From contig JABBOT010000003.1 in assembly GCA_016165875.1 (NCBI GenBank), positions 22,418,873 through 22,482,872 on the forward strand: 64,000 nt of DNA, given 5' to 3'. Below, piece by piece: positions 35,864-51,000 of the stretch; the first letter of the stretch is position 1, and each line of letters begins with the position of its first letter. Made by a program: the position numbers and the translations under genes. This stretch comes from Acanthopleura granulata (Eukaryota; Mollusca; Polyplacophora; Chitonida; Chitonidae). The notes beneath the pieces were generated by a model, which had not been told where the DNA came from, did not search any database, and was given only the letters and a program-made list of their open reading frames with translations.

Positions 35864-38800
35864 CTAAAAGAGTGATCCTGTAACCAGTGCGATGAAGATC
35901 ACCAGGGAGGGAATCTGTGACAACAGTGGGATGGAGGCAGAGCTTGGGTTGGGCGTGGGCTTAGACGTGGATTTCCTGTCTACCCCACACACCTCCATAC
36001 AGCACGGGGCTTTGAATGACCCATCGGCCTGGTAATCATGCTGTGAGGAGAGAAACATAAGAGAGAATATCAGGTATACATGTCTACTTCAAAACTAGCT
36101 AAAAGTATATACATGTAAAGTAGACTAGATGGAACAATTGAGCTCCACAAAACTTGATTTTTAGGTGCAAAATGATTGATTCAGGGCTTAATTGCCATTT
36201 TAATTCACACCATTCCAGACCATAAGTACGAAATGTTATTCTAGACAGATTTACTCAAGAATTTTTCACTTATATGACATGGTCAAGTTCAATGGTGGAA
36301 GAAATTAGAACAACCCACCACCCCTGACCAGGTACCTGGTCAGGAGTCATGTCACAGCGGTACATGTGATGTCACAGCAGAAACAGATGCCTTCTCGGAT
36401 GGTAGAAATATCTCACCCTTGATTGGTTAAAATGTAGAGCATGGAGGTCCGTTTGGATTTTCAAAAGGTGGGCGTTTATACTTACTTTGAACTGCAATAT
36501 TTCGGTATCCTGCGACACAAAAGTAAAAGTGGTGCTTTTTTTTAACTTTAAATTGGATTTGCTACAATATACATCTGATCTGGTCTTTTCTTTTAACATG
36601 CATACAAACCTGGGTGAATCCGGGTTGAACACGCCACCTTATAGGGCAAGTGTTATCAAGGATTAACTGTTGAAAATACTTTTAGTCTAGAGTCTGTAAG
36701 TAACAGAAGAGACTAGAGAACCTACCCATCTCTGAGACTTCATCAGTTCACACAGCAGTCTGTCAGCAGGACAGCTGGTGCAGGAACTAGCTCTTATCTG
36801 CTTCTCTCCCAGCAAACTATACGTCTCATTGATCTTCCCACTGAAAACGTGATCAAATCTAACAAGAGGGCAAAAAAGGCATGGCATCACATGTAAAAAT
36901 ATGATGCTGATATTTTCCAACCAGCTGATATAATGTCATCACAGAGAAAGTCTTCACTTATCTTCTTATACATGCAAAACATCAGAAACATTCAAATTCT
37001 CTTTTGAGATGTCAGATCAGAAGTGTTTTATGTGTTTTACATTCATGCACACATTTACCTGAGTGGGTGTAACAGGAAATGTTACAGAATAACACTTACA
37101 TTTCCATTCCACACTTGATTAGGAGTTTCACAGCAGCCATTCCACGCCTGTTAGGTCCAGCAGTTGTAAAATTACCCAACAGCGCAACAGCTGAAAACCA
37201 AATGAGGCCAGATGAAGTAACGCAATCAATATGATTTGCAATAATCAGATCAATTTTACAATAGATGGAAGCTTTTGTAAGTAAAATTTATCTAACAGTG
37301 ATATGAAACATCTTCCACCTTCCTCTGAACAACAAACAATGCATGCTGAGAAATTTTGAAACATAGTAACTGTAGCCCTAAAATCCGGGTGCTGACAAGT
37401 GCATGAAAGACATGCCCTCAGCCTTGGGAAAGGCTAAATTTAAATTAAAGGAGCAGATACGACCACTGACCTATTGATCTGCCATTAAAATCTTCCGAAT
37501 GATCTCCTGACAAATTCCATCCTCGTCCTTCAAATATGCTGCCATCCTCACCCACAAGGAAGTTATATTTAACACGTCCCTCTGAATCCTGAGATGAGTA
37601 AATCTTGATGAATAATACTCAAATAGGCTGAGAAACACAAAACTCAACGTACACAGTCAGTATGATAAATTAAACAGCATCTTTTTTTTCAAACATTCAG
37701 ACTCCGGTATTTCAGTATTTCTGTTTATCCATAATTTTACTCCAGGCCTACACTAATTTTTCTTCTACATAGACACTGTTTACAATATGTTTATAGTGAG
37801 GCACAAGGAAATACAGGTACATGCCAAGTTTGCCAAAGTAAAACGCTGTTGAATTATACACGTATGTATCATGTGTACACACAGTAATCTCTTCTAGAAA
37901 ACCACAAATAATGGCAAATGTCTTCAGGTGTCAATCAGGACACATCTCTTTTCATCCAAAAGAAAGCATTTAATGATAGAGTAGCTTCTTTATCTATTGA
38001 ACAGACATTACACTGATATCTCAGTACTAGACCAAAAAATCAAAACAGAACATTTGTTGCCATTCAGTCCTGGGGCTACTTTCATAAAATTTTGGAAGTC
38101 AGTTTCTTGCAACTTTCATCGTAAATGACATTCCCTTATGGCTTTATAACCTACACAAGGTCTTTTACGACAAAAGATATGAGAAATATGCAAAGTTTTG
38201 GGAAAGGGGCCCCTGAGATTTAGATTGGATGTACACCTTGTGCTGGATTTGAGCACACCACCACGACATCTGATAGAGATTGTGGAGAGGCAGTACAATC
38301 AGTGTAATCAGGCTCCCAGGGGACCAAGCCACAAGCTGACAGGTTAAGTCAGAATTGGTTTTAGGTCTAGGTGTATTTGTACCTGCTGCGACTTGACCTC
38401 TTTGCCACATGACTGTCTGCTGTAACAGTTCCTGCTTGATGTCTGGTACACTATTACATTCCCCACCGGGTGCCCTAGTGTCTCTGCTTCCTCCATCACA
38501 GAAGAGCTCCACTCCCTGCGACTAATCACAGTGGGGCACACTGGATCTGCAATGTATAGTTGATTTCGTTTGTCATAGTACAGGATAACCTTTCACAGTC
38601 AATTATTTCTATATATCATACAGCAACTGAAATTCCTGTGAAAATTCTACATGTATTTAACTGGTTGTTAGTGAAGAAGTGAAATTCATATGACAAGCTC
38701 ATTATCAATATTCAATAGAACTAACACTTCCACAGTCAGATTGAGTTCATATTGTTAATATAATTTGTTCATCTCCCTTTGCAATCAGGCAAAAAACTTT

Positions 38801-39046
38801 TCAATCTTATCAACAATTGTTGTTAATAGTAGTAAAGTAGTGTCTAAAAATTCTTCTTGAACACAGCACGCTTTCCAAAGACAAGCAATACAAAACAGAA
38901 CAGTAAAAACCTCCAACTAACAGCGTTGGTCTATTTTGTGACTTTGTGTGTATAAATAGTTCGGCTATTACCCTGAGGGTACGGGCAGTCCGAGACATGG
39001 TAGGAGGCTATGGTGAACGCTTCTTTCTTTATCACAACCTCCACAT
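35864..39046 (-). CDS. Linker m3, PGRP domain 4 and GPI-signal tail
   Basis: Exons are 38972-39046 (SDCPYPQG linker), then PGRP 38383-38546, 37471-37588, 37100-37190, 36726-36858, and the tail 35864-36040. PGRP marks: [49 protein letters not shown]. First His is Tyr and second His is Glu, so the zinc site is broken. The final exon begins like the linkers ([14 protein letters not shown]) but continues into a Ser/Pro/Thr stalk and a C-terminal hydrophobic segment with no basic tail, consistent with GPI attachment near PNPSSAS. Stop codon TAG at 35864-35866. Confidence 0.82.
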
Positions 39047-42000
39047 CTGAAGAAACAAAATATATAAATGCACTAGTACACAATACAATACTGAGCTGGA
39101 GGAATATGTGACTATTTGAGTATATCTGATTCCCTCATACGGCACCATGTAAGTGAGTCTTAGTAGTTGTTCAGCTTATAAATAATCTAAACTTTTGCTC
39201 ATATGATGCTCACTTTGCCCTATTCCATTTCTATGGCTTCCCATTCTGTAACCTTGGTATTAGGTGATATGAGGTTTGTTTGCTTGATATTCTACTGAAA
39301 AAATGCAAGTTTCAGCACTGAGAGTACTATTTTATGGCCTTCAGTAGCTTGTAAATATATGGGCAGCGAAATTTCAGGTCATCTTCTGTATCGCTTGGCG
39401 GCTCACCCAGCTCCAAGTCATACACCGCCTGTGTGGAGAGCAGCCTGAGGTAGAGTGGATCTAGCTGTGAACTCTGTGTGACCGTGATGCTGACAGTGTA
39501 GTGATGTATCACCACATCCAGGCTGTTCCCCAGGTAGTTCATCCCCAGCAGCCGTAACCCTGACGTCATGGGCGGCAGGCGGGGATTAAAGCTCAGGTGT
39601 TCATTGTGAATGCGAACCCCTCCATAGCCGAAGTAGACAGCTTGAAGGAAACCTCCCATTCCAGTGATGAAGTTGACAGCTCCTATGCCAGAGCGGGCCT
39701 CAGTCCAGATCTGAGAAGTAACCATTTGCATTACGCAATATATAGTTGTCTTAGCAAAATAGTAATCCACTTCATGAATCAATATAAGCCTACATTTTCA
39801 GCATTCCTAGAGGTATTTCACTACAGAGATCCACTTACACATGTCCCAAGGCCTACAATGTACATTTAATCTCTGCTTTTGCATGTCATGTCATGATTTT
39901 CACTTCAAGCGATGGCTGCTACTGCAAACCATGTCATGTGAATACAATATTATTTCTGTCCAGACAGTGATATCTTGTTGAAATTTTGCTACGTAGTTTG
40001 ATCTTTCATTCATGTGACACACTAATGACAATTTTCCTAGAGCTTTGTGGGAATTGCTTATGCAGTGCAGAATGAAGTCTGTTTGCCTCGGGTTTCACCA
40101 GGGAAGCATGACACTTGTGAAATGGGATTTGTCTGTTTCTAATGATGCCACCTTAAGGTGAATATTCCAATGATATCAATATTTCAAACACCCCACCATC
40201 ATGTAAAACATATATATGCTTTCTTATGGCATAAGACAAGAACCAAATAGATTTGTTTCTAACAGTGTGACTATATCTTACCTTGAAGGGTTCTCTGGTA
40301 TAGAGGTCATAGCTTTTGGTAAACAATTCTGCTGCTTTGTCTAAATCCCCAAGTTCCAGCCAGCCAATAGAAAACATTCCCCAGGTCATGGCCGGCCCGA
40401 AGGCATTGGTGACGTGTTCGTAGTGCAGCAGGTCGTTGCGCCGTACCTCGTCACTCATGCGGTACATCAGCGGAAAGCCCAACAGGATCACATCGGCCTG
40501 CTTCACGCCCCTATTATCTGCAAGACACAAATGTGGGTGCTATCAAGTGATGACAAAGGTGTAAGCTGCTTCCACTGTCACGGTGCAGACATCATAATAA
40601 CATACAGTTCCTGCAAGACACATCCTCCTCACTTTTTTCGCCCACAACATATTTTTCATTTACCCCCGCCTTGTGTTCAAAAGGTTTTTAAGCTGTTTAA
40701 TCAAAATCACAATCACAATTTAATGAAGGAAACTACATCCTCAGAGAAATTTCTTCCAATGTGACTGCCATTAAATATATGACAAATTAAATATGAGACA
40801 ATCTAACAATTTCCAATACAAGACCCGTATAAGTTTTACCTAAACCTTCTTCATAGCCTTCATATTCTGGGTGAAACATTCGTGTCTCATCAAAGGGGAT
40901 ATGTAAATTGTCAGCTACGTGCAGCCAGTCATCCTTCACCTCCGTCCTGGCATTGAGGTTGTTGATACAGGCGATGTAACGGGCATAGTAAATGCTGAGC
41001 TGAGCCTGGACATTGGTGTAGACAGAGTTACTCACATTCTGAGCATGCTCGTCAGGGGGCATCACTCCTGTAACACATAACATATTTCCATGCATCAACA
41101 CATTTGATTGCTGTTTAAAGCCATATATATGCTCACTGACTTTTACACCCATACATTTTAAGTATGGAGGACACCTGAGTGCCCTGGGTAAGCCACTAAC
41201 CTTTGACAAATTACTGACAAACTTGTCCATGCATTCTGTACAGACATGCACACCACATTGGCTGAGTAAACATCAGGCTAACCACACAATGGCCACACAA
41301 GTGTCATTGACTGTTTATTGATATCAAGGCTCCAAAAACACCGAAAGAGGGCCGGGGGGGGGGGGAGGGGGCTAAAATTAACACAATGTATCTTTTAAAT
41401 TAATTTTGTGCTAAAAAAGATATATGTACACGTCACACATCATGGTGGCAAATATTCTCTTATTCCAAGTCTGACTAGTCCTACATAATATGATGTGCTC
41501 TCAAAGTTCTTAACATTTCAGACTCTACACTGTGGTAATTAGGATACACATACCTTTAATTTCATATTCCTGCTTCTCTTCATTCCATGTGGGTCGAGAC
41601 TTCCAGAATTTAGCAATGTCTTTAATAAGTGTATATCCCTTCTCAGATTTGAGCCAGTCAAGGTCCTTGGTTACACTCACAAACTGTTTGGCTGCCATAG
41701 CGATATCTCCTGTAATGTGAAGCTGGTTTTCCCGACACGGCACGCAAATGTCCGGTGTGACCTCTATTCCTGTCTGAGCTGCTTCCCATGGATACCTCAA
41801 GCCTTCGTATCCACCACTACGAGCTCGATCATATGCATACTTCATTCCTCGAATCCTGTAAGACAACATCTCCTTGGCCAGTTCTGGGTGGAACATGAGC
41901 ATTGTGGGATACATCCAAGTCTCCATGTCCCAGAACACGTGACCCTGATAGTCCGTCCAGTTGGCTCCGTTTGCCAGACCTCCGGGGCTGAGACCATTAA

Positions 42001-45000
42001 ATGGCTGACTGGGGCTGAAGGGTTGTGTGGAGGGCAGGAAACTCAGCAAATAATAAAAGCAGCCATACACAAGCTTTGACAACTTCAGATTTCCATCAAT
42101 CTCAATGTGACCTCTCCGCCATTTTTCTCTCCAGGCAAGAACATGGGTTTCATATATTGTTTTCGGACTAGCATCCAGCATTCCTTCCACAATGTCAAAG
42201 TTTTCCGTCACTTTAGACACGTCCATACCCACAGAGGTAAGGATGAAGAGAGTTTTGGTATCCTGGTTTTCTGTCAGTACTAACTCCTCAGGTGTAATGG
42301 TATAAACCATATACACATCTGATGTAGACATATTCTTGATCTCTGGAACCAATGTCCGCGCATGCTTAAACCTAATAATCAGAATCAAACATTTAAACAG
42401 TGCATACAATCTCTACTAAAAAGAAAAAAGTCACACGCATTTTCAATTAATACATATCATGAGTAATAAAAATGGAAATTATCCCAAAAAAGTTTTACTA
42501 TCAGTGACATTCAGGGACATAATATCTCATGCAAATGATTTATTCTTGTTTCAATCACACAATACTCATGAATTTCCAAGGACAATTTCATTTACAAATA
42601 CCTTCATACAACAAAGTCAATGAATACTATTTTAGGAGAGCTTGTTCATTGGTCTGTTTAAAACATATCACAATATGATACAGTGTATTCAACACTGACA
42701 GCTCAAGTATGTTCAAGGACTTAAAATTCCAAACTAAGGCTTTTTTCAAGGTCTTTCAATGTCTTCAAACCCTTTGAACATACTTCTCAAGGATATAAAA
42801 GATTGCAGAAAACCTTGGTGTACACATCATTGCAGGAAGAGTGAAGGACAGTGAATTGGAATTCAAAATAAATCTGATGGTTATTATCTGCTAGTGTGTA
42901 TGATAAACTTTGACACTGCACAAACAAGTTTAGTATTAATGAGCAGTAATTATTACAAGACTCACAAAATAGTGTCATCATTTCCTCTATAACTTCTTTC
43001 CTCAAGCATTTTTAAGTCAATAGAGGCATTTCCTTGGTTCCCAGTAAGTTTGAGCGTGAAGCTTCCTTTGGCTGCAGGTTTTCTGGTCACAGTTATCTCT
43101 GTGATGAGGACACGTGTGAAGGTCTGGTGAGCGTAGATACGATCAACGACCTTCAGGTTGGGAGTGTCTATCGTTTCCATGAACACAGCTACAACAAAGA
43201 ACAACAATATTTCTGGAGCTGTAAATCATAAATAATCAATACTGAAAACTTTCGCACAATTTCGGTACAAAGGTTGTTCCCTTAACCAGATTTACACCAG
43301 TTCTACCTTTGAGCAATTTAAACAATCCTTTTAATCTGTTTTTAACTTACGCACAGCTCATGCCAAAAAATTTCTGCAAATGTTGCAGTTACAATACCAC
43401 ACAACATACCAAGCAATGTCATTTAGGCACAAAGCAGAGCTGAAAAACATTTTATCCAGCTGAACATGAAATGATGTTTTCAATACCTTTCTCCACATCG
43501 AGGGTAAATAATCGTTTCACGCTATCTGGATTTTCCCCCATGATTGTCTCAACACGGACGGCATTTGGTGATGGGATACGAGCTCGGTGACTCCAACCTA
43601 AATGTGAACGTTTTATAGAGAAACAATATACAGTAATGCTAACAACTAGTGAGACTTTCACAAGCAGCAAACACAAAAATCACGAGACCTTTTGGCACTA
43701 TAACCTACCTGTGGACACAGTATTGAACGAAAACAATTTTGACAAATATGACCCAGGAAGTTTTGTTACAGAGTTCCATAATTCTTCTGGAAGATCACAT
43801 CATTTGTCACTCTGAACCTGTACACAGCTGCTCACTAAGCCAGCCAAGAATCTTCGCCCATACAAACAATATCCTTATCTAAAGATCTGGAGGACAACAA
43901 CTGTCTCTCCAAAAACTGTATTGATAAGACACACAGAATAGTCTTAAATGCAAAAAATAGATTAAAAATAGATTTCAAGAAAAAAATTCAATGATACAGC
44001 TACATGATGGTTCGAGTCTATTTTTCTAACCAGTTTCAAATACAGGCATATATGTTCTTACCCATGTGTTCATTGTAAAGACCGTTGACATAGATGGTAT
44101 CGCTGAACACCACAGTGGCCAGGTGACCATTTGACACAGAAGCCATGTAGCTGAAGTCAATCTTCCCAGTTTTACTGTCCACTGGTAATCTACAAAAACA
44201 AGAAAACTGCTATCATACACATACATAGAAAGTTAATGATGTACTCCTTAATGATAAACATCTCCATATTTTGTTAACCATGAATGTTGCACTGAAAATT
44301 TAACAGCAGTGAATTTATTCTTTAGTCTAAAAACTGGCACAGTGTAAAAGCCAGGTTGGTCAGGAAGAGGCTGATCACTGATATCTGTGTACAGCTAATT
44401 TACTGTCTGGTCAGGAAGAGGCTGATCACTGATATCTGTGTACAGCTAACTTACTGTCTGGTTAGGAAGAGGCTGATCACTGATATCTGTGTACAGCTAA
44501 CTTACTGTCTTGTCAGGAAGAGGCTGATTACTGATATCTGTGTACAGCTAATTTACTGTCTGGTCAGGAAGAGGCTGATCACTGATATCTGTGTACAGCT
44601 AATTTACTGTTTGGTCTGGAAGAGTGTAGACAGATCACTGATATCTGTGTACAGCTAACTTACTGTTTGGTCTGGAAGAGTGCAGGTTGATCACTGAAAT
44701 ATGTAAACACCAAACTTACAGTTTGGTCTGGAAGAGTGTAGACAGATCACTGATATCTGTGTACAGCTAACTTACTCTTTGGTCTGGAAGAGTGTGGGCA
44801 GATCACTGATATCCGTGTACAACTAACTTACTGTTTGGTCAGGAAGAGTCTTGGTTGATCACTGATATCTGTAAACAGCTAACTGTTTAGTCTGGAAGAG
44901 TGCAGACAGATCACTGATATTTGTGTACAGCTACATGTAACTTACTCCCTGGTCTGGAAGAGTGCAGACAGATCACTGATATTTGTGTACAGCTACATGT

Positions 45001-48000
45001 AACTTACTCCTTGGTCTGGAAGAGTGTAGGTTGATCACTGATATCTGTGTATTGACTACTGTGGGAAGATGAGCTAAGGTTTGGCAGGAAACATGATCCG
45101 TGGCATTTAGGTGACTGGAACAGTCCGCCTACTTGCTTCTTGTCCTGTTTTGGACAAATCAAGATTTTGCATCATGCACAATGTTACCTCTGAAATCCTA
45201 TACTAAATTTAAGCAGCTCAATACCGTTATAATATTAAACAGAAACAAATATACATGATTTCAATCAATATTCACATTTATTTATTTACTTACTTATTTG
45301 ATTGGTGTCTTATGCCATACTCAAGAACATTTCACGTATACGTTGGTGGCCAGCACTATGGTGCCAGAATACTTTGCACATATGTGTGCATTTGCTTTGG
45401 AAAGTTTGTCAGTGACTTGCAAAAGGATGGTGGTTGACCCCTGCTACCTCAGATTTCCTCCACCCATGAAAGTGACCAACATTCACTGTATATGTCAAAT
45501 ATTCTTAAGAGTGCCACAAAATAACAATCAAATAAATAAAATAAATAAATTAATATAATTAATAATTAAATTGTCATTAAACATGCAATGCCAATTCATA
45601 CATAATATGGAAGGATTAAGGTATACAGAGAAAGCTGATCTCTATAAAGCAGCAGAAAATCGCCTGATAATGAATCATGTGTAACATTCACATCGTTTTG
45701 ATAGTATGGTTTGTACCCAGGCCTTCCAGGTGATGAGGACACAGTCCAGCCTGTCTCCTGGGCAGTAAGCAGTCTGACAGTCTGGAGGTTTGGTCTGACG
45801 CAGAGTCAACAGTTTGTAGTCATACTCCAACATATCCCTATGTGTAACATAAGACAGGATAAGTAATCAGAGATAATGGCTTGTACCCATACTCCAACAT
45901 ATTCCCATGCGTAGCACAAGACAGGATAATTAAGCCAAGATAACAGTTCGTAGTCATGCTCCAACAGAGCCCTGTGTGTAGCACACAAATAATTAAGCAC
46001 TTTAATGCATTTTATATTTTACAGAACTTTTGATTACTTAATAATGCACTAAGTTCTTTCATTTTGTCCCACACATGGTACAAAATGCCTATAACTGTTA
46101 TCCACCATTGAGTGACTGTTCGAGTACAATCCTACTTACAGCTCCACTTTACACTTGATAAGTTGTTTCGCTGCTGCAATAGCAAGCTCCGATGGTTTCT
46201 CACAAGTGAACTCTCCAATGAAACCAATTTCTGCAACACACCAAAGCAAACATCTGGCAAATCATACACAGGTGTTCCTGAAGTATCTCAATATAAGTAA
46301 GAACTGATGTATTTTTATAGCTGCAAGGAGGATAGAGACTTGGACAGGTACAGGAAATTCCTCACTGCATGACGTTTCAGAATTTACCCTGTTACCGTGT
46401 CAACTGTTGGGTCAGTGAAGTTATTCTTCAGTGTAGCAATGAGCATCACTTGATAAACACAAACAAGTAAAGAGCTGAAACTAAGCAATGCCATAGTTAC
46501 ACATACATGTAACTTATTACTGTTGGGAGAGTTGGGAACATTTGGGATACTCACTCAAAACCTTGTCTGTAGGATCATCCCAGCCCTCTCCTTCATACAC
46601 TCTGCCATCATCACCGACCAGGAAGTGAAACCCAGTGTAAGTCTGCAGAGAACAACATCAACTAAGACTGAATGGTAAGGGTTAGCAAAAACTAAACAGG
46701 TGCACTGCCAATAATACTGAAGTCAGATGATTATAATAAGTACAAGCCTTATAAGCACGGAAACATGAATCACATGAGACACAACTGTTACTGTTTGCAA
46801 CACATTAAAGCCATAAATAACCCACAAGTTTTAAATGCAATACCACATATATTCTTGACACATGTTGGCTAGATAGCTGTATGTTCCAATAGGCAGCTGA
46901 ACTCCACCTGTACATATGTATTTATGTCAGAAGTTCCACACAGGTGTGCACAACTTCCATGTAGTACAAGCATGATACCATGAGTTCTGCAGCATACCCC
47001 ATTGTGAGCAGCAGCAATCCTACAGTCTGACTGGTCAAAGCAGCGGTTTCCCCCCGTCTGGTGCACAACCACCGTCTGGTAGCGGGGCCTGGAAAACATC
47101 CTGGGGGTCCTCCTCCAGACGACCTCAGGGCATGAATTGCCTAAACAACAGGCACAATGACAGAAATGCTTGCACGTGGGTGACCACATATATACTGACT
47201 TTGTTAAATCAGAAACTATTCCATATATGAAGAGGACTTACAAGACTTAATACACATGTACCATCTCATTTATCTTATTTTTACTTGGGAGTGGGAAACT
47301 GCTACACAGCTGATGCTCCTGTGGCTACTACGTGACCTAAATGTGCCTCTATACATAATGATCACAGTCTTCTTGGCAGCACAGTGGCAGTGTGAGGACA
47401 TCTCAGATGTATGTTATATAAACAGAATACCTTCTGGAAGTGGACACTCCGTGACTTCAACAGCCCGAATCGTGAAGGGTTCTCGTGGAAATGTTACTTC
47501 TTTGTCTGAAATATACATGAAATACTTCACACATCAGTTTCAAATCTCAAATATGATAACATTATGATTTTTTCTGAAATGACAGAGTTTATTTGACAGG
47601 AGTAAAATGTAAAAAAAAAAAGGTTTATACAATAAGAAACCACGAGTAGATACAGTCCACAGTCAGAGTAGATATATGTACTTATTTATTTCATACTGTA
47701 TGTTATTTCTGATCAAACATCACACCGCTATAGTTCACTTCAATGCATATTTTTCCTTCTCTGTTCCTGCCCTTTAACCACTGAGGTGACAGGACACACA
47801 GAGTAGGCTAAACACCTTATAGTTACCTTGTTTGAGATGATAGCGCACCCCTGACTCCGAACTTTCCAGCATCAGCAGGTGTTTTCTGGACTCCACCCTG
47901 CAAATCACCTGAACACTGTCATGTTTTATCTCCATGTCCAGTGAGTTCCCCAGGTAATCTAGTCCCATAAAGCGCATTGAAGATGTCCCTGGTAACAGCC

Positions 48001-51000
48001 GAGGATTGAAGTCCAGATTTTCCACGTGTAAACGTGCTCCACCATAACCGAAAAACACAGCCTGCAAGAATCCGCCCATTCCTGTGATAAAGTTGACAGC
48101 TCCAATACCAGACCGAGCCTCTGTCCACACCTGTGGATACATTAATAACAAAAACACCTGAAAACATTGGATTTCACGTCGTATTTATAAAACAAAATCA
48201 TACAAACTTAAAGATGCAAATTCAGAGAATTCATATTCCAAGCTAAATATGCAAAACTGATGCACGGAGCCGGGTGGTTTTCAAACTTGAGGTTTTTCAA
48301 AATGAATCAACACACAAATTTTTATTAATAGTGGACAGTGTTCAACCAAATCATGAAAAATGGCTGAATTGGCAGAATAACACAACTAGCTTACTAGCCC
48401 TCCTTTTGCTGAAGAGTGAGATAAATAGTACAATGCATAAACAAGTGTTTAACCCATTCATTTTACTTCAAGCATAACAGAAACAAAACTCTGACTGGTC
48501 ACCTTGAAGGGCTCTCTGGTGTACAGAGAATAACTCTTGTGGAATGTGTCTGCAGCCTTCTCCATATCGCCCAGCTCCAGCCAGCCAATGGCAAACATTC
48601 CCCAGGTCATGGCTGGCCCTAAAGGGTGGGTGACCTTCTCATAGATCTCAAGGTCATTCCTCCGTACAGTGGCTGACATGGGCCACATCTGAGGGAAACC
48701 CGCCAAAATGACATCTGCTTGTTTCACTATCTTTTTCTCGCCTACAAGAAACTCATGTCCAGTTATACGTACAGAAAGTTCTTTCATACAGTTTGACATA
48801 ATCATCAACTAAAACAGTTTAATTTAATTACAGAATACATTCTATCCAGGCTTAAAATGTCAAACCTTCAAACTACTAATTAATCTATAACATTTCTAAG
48901 CAAAAGACCATAACAATCATTAAGTAAAGGATATTACATACAGGTTAAGGTTTCTATCAAGAATACCACTGACAAACAAACATGAATGAAGCCCTGTCAA
49001 GCCTCTAATATTTAATGACTGTGTGCCTCTCAAATTTACAATCGTATCGAGTAACAAATGGCTAACCTGTCACGTTTCCATAGCCTTGGAATTCCGGGTG
49101 ATATTGTCTTTCATCATCAAAGGGAATGAAGATCTTTCTGGCAACTTCCAGCCAGTCGTCACCAATCTCCTCTGTGTCATTCATCTCAGCCAAACAGGCA
49201 GCATAGCGAGCAAAGTGAATACTGAGTTTGGCACCAATGTTAGTGTAAACAGAGTTGTTGATGCTGAGCTGATGCTCATCAGGGGGCATAACTCCTACAG
49301 GGCAAACATGATTGTACACATCAAGTGTTGAGACAGCTGTATATCCTGTAAATCTTCAACCTTTTCAACCACTAAAGCACTTTTTTTGGTGGAATTTAAG
49401 CACACAATGATAATGACAATGTCGCTAAAAATGACTTGTTTCTGTGATTAGAGATTTGAGCTTTATAAAACTGTGCAAATTATTTCTTTACATCACATAG
49501 TTCTTTCAGAATATTTCAAAATATTGATTGCACAGATGATTGAAACAGTTGAAGAATTAGGGTATGTATGTACCTAAGTCGTACTCAATAGTTTTTCAAT
49601 TATATCATGACAAGGAGTCCTTAGAATGTATTTTTGTGATAGGGCGAGTCCATGCTGCCAAAGCGCTGCCTCCACTGAAGCATCATGCCGAAGACACCAG
49701 ATATCACCACATGATACTGACACCGTGCCAACCAATCTTGTTTCCTGACTTGCATCTCAGTGCCGAGTGCCAGGCAAGGCAGAAACCAAGTGTTTAGTTT
49801 GACCTGATCCCAGATCTCCTGACCTTGAGGCAGATGCTCTAATCCCTAGGCCACTGAGGCAGTGCTATCAAATGTACTTTTCATTTTTGATACAAAGGAT
49901 TGATGCAGCTGATCTGCCACCAATAAGGTAGGATGCTGAGGTAATTCCAACCCTAGCTGTCTTGTTCACCATTTTAAGCCAGAAATTTCTTCAAAAAATG
50001 AATGCATTAGATGTTTCTGGGCTCTACCTGGAGTTTTCTACCACACGCAAAAACCTGACTATTGTTATATGCACAATTTATCCTAGAGGTAAATACAATG
50101 TTGAACTCTGAACAGATGGAAAAGTCTGCTGGAGAAGAGCCATCAGAAAGGTCTGGAAACCAAGAATTCTGGAGGAAGTGCTTTTGCAATACATGTCTCT
50201 TTCAAGTTAGAGCTGCTAGAATAATGTCAAAATGTACAGGAAAATACCTACCATTAATATCATAGTAACCAGTCTTCTCATTCCATTCCGGACGAGTTTT
50301 CCAGAATTGTGCCATTCCCTTGATGAACTCATAGCCTTTCTCTGACTTGAGCCAGTGTAAGTCCCTTGTAGCAGTCAGATACTGCCTGGCAGCAAAAGCT
50401 ACATCACCAGTAATGTGCTGCTGGTTTTCACGACAAGGTATACATATATCAGGAGTTACCTCCCCTCCAGTGAAGGCAGCTTCCCAGGGGTAGCGTAGCC
50501 CTGAATACCCCCCACTTTTGGCACGCTTCTGGGAGGGAGGCATGCTGTAGATGCGATACGACAACATCTCCTTGGCCAGTTCTGGGTGGAACATGAGCAT
50601 TGTGGGATACATCCAAGTCTCCATGTCCCAGAACACGTGACCCTGATAGTCCGTCCAGTTGGCTCCATTTGCCAGACCACCGGGGCTGAGACCATAGAAT
50701 TGGTTGTTTGGAACAAACGTGTCAGTGGATGGCAAGAATGATAACAAGTAGTAGAAACTTCCGTAGATCAGCTTGGATAGACGTGGGTTGTCATCCACCT
50801 CAATGCGGCCTTTGTTCCACTTCTCTCCCCAGGCCTTAACATGCATGTTGTACAGGTAGTCATGGTTAGCCGTCCACTGACGCAATGCATCATCAAACGT
50901 CTGCTCTGCCACAATCCTGTTCTGGTCAGCTGACATGGCAAACAGCCAGCGCGCCTTGCTCACACCAGGCTCCAGGTGGAGCTCAGCAGGCAGGTTCTTC

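Noticed and set aside
39327..39406. Open frame of GH65 domain 3 continuing to a stop, suggesting a gene end
   Set aside because: A GTGAGC donor at 39406 matches the sister exons in length (304 nt) and phase, and the 75-nt linker exon and PGRP4 follow in frame.
44356..44658. 100-aa repetitive plus-strand open frame
   Set aside because: It is the antisense of the donor-edge minisatellite of linker exon 3.
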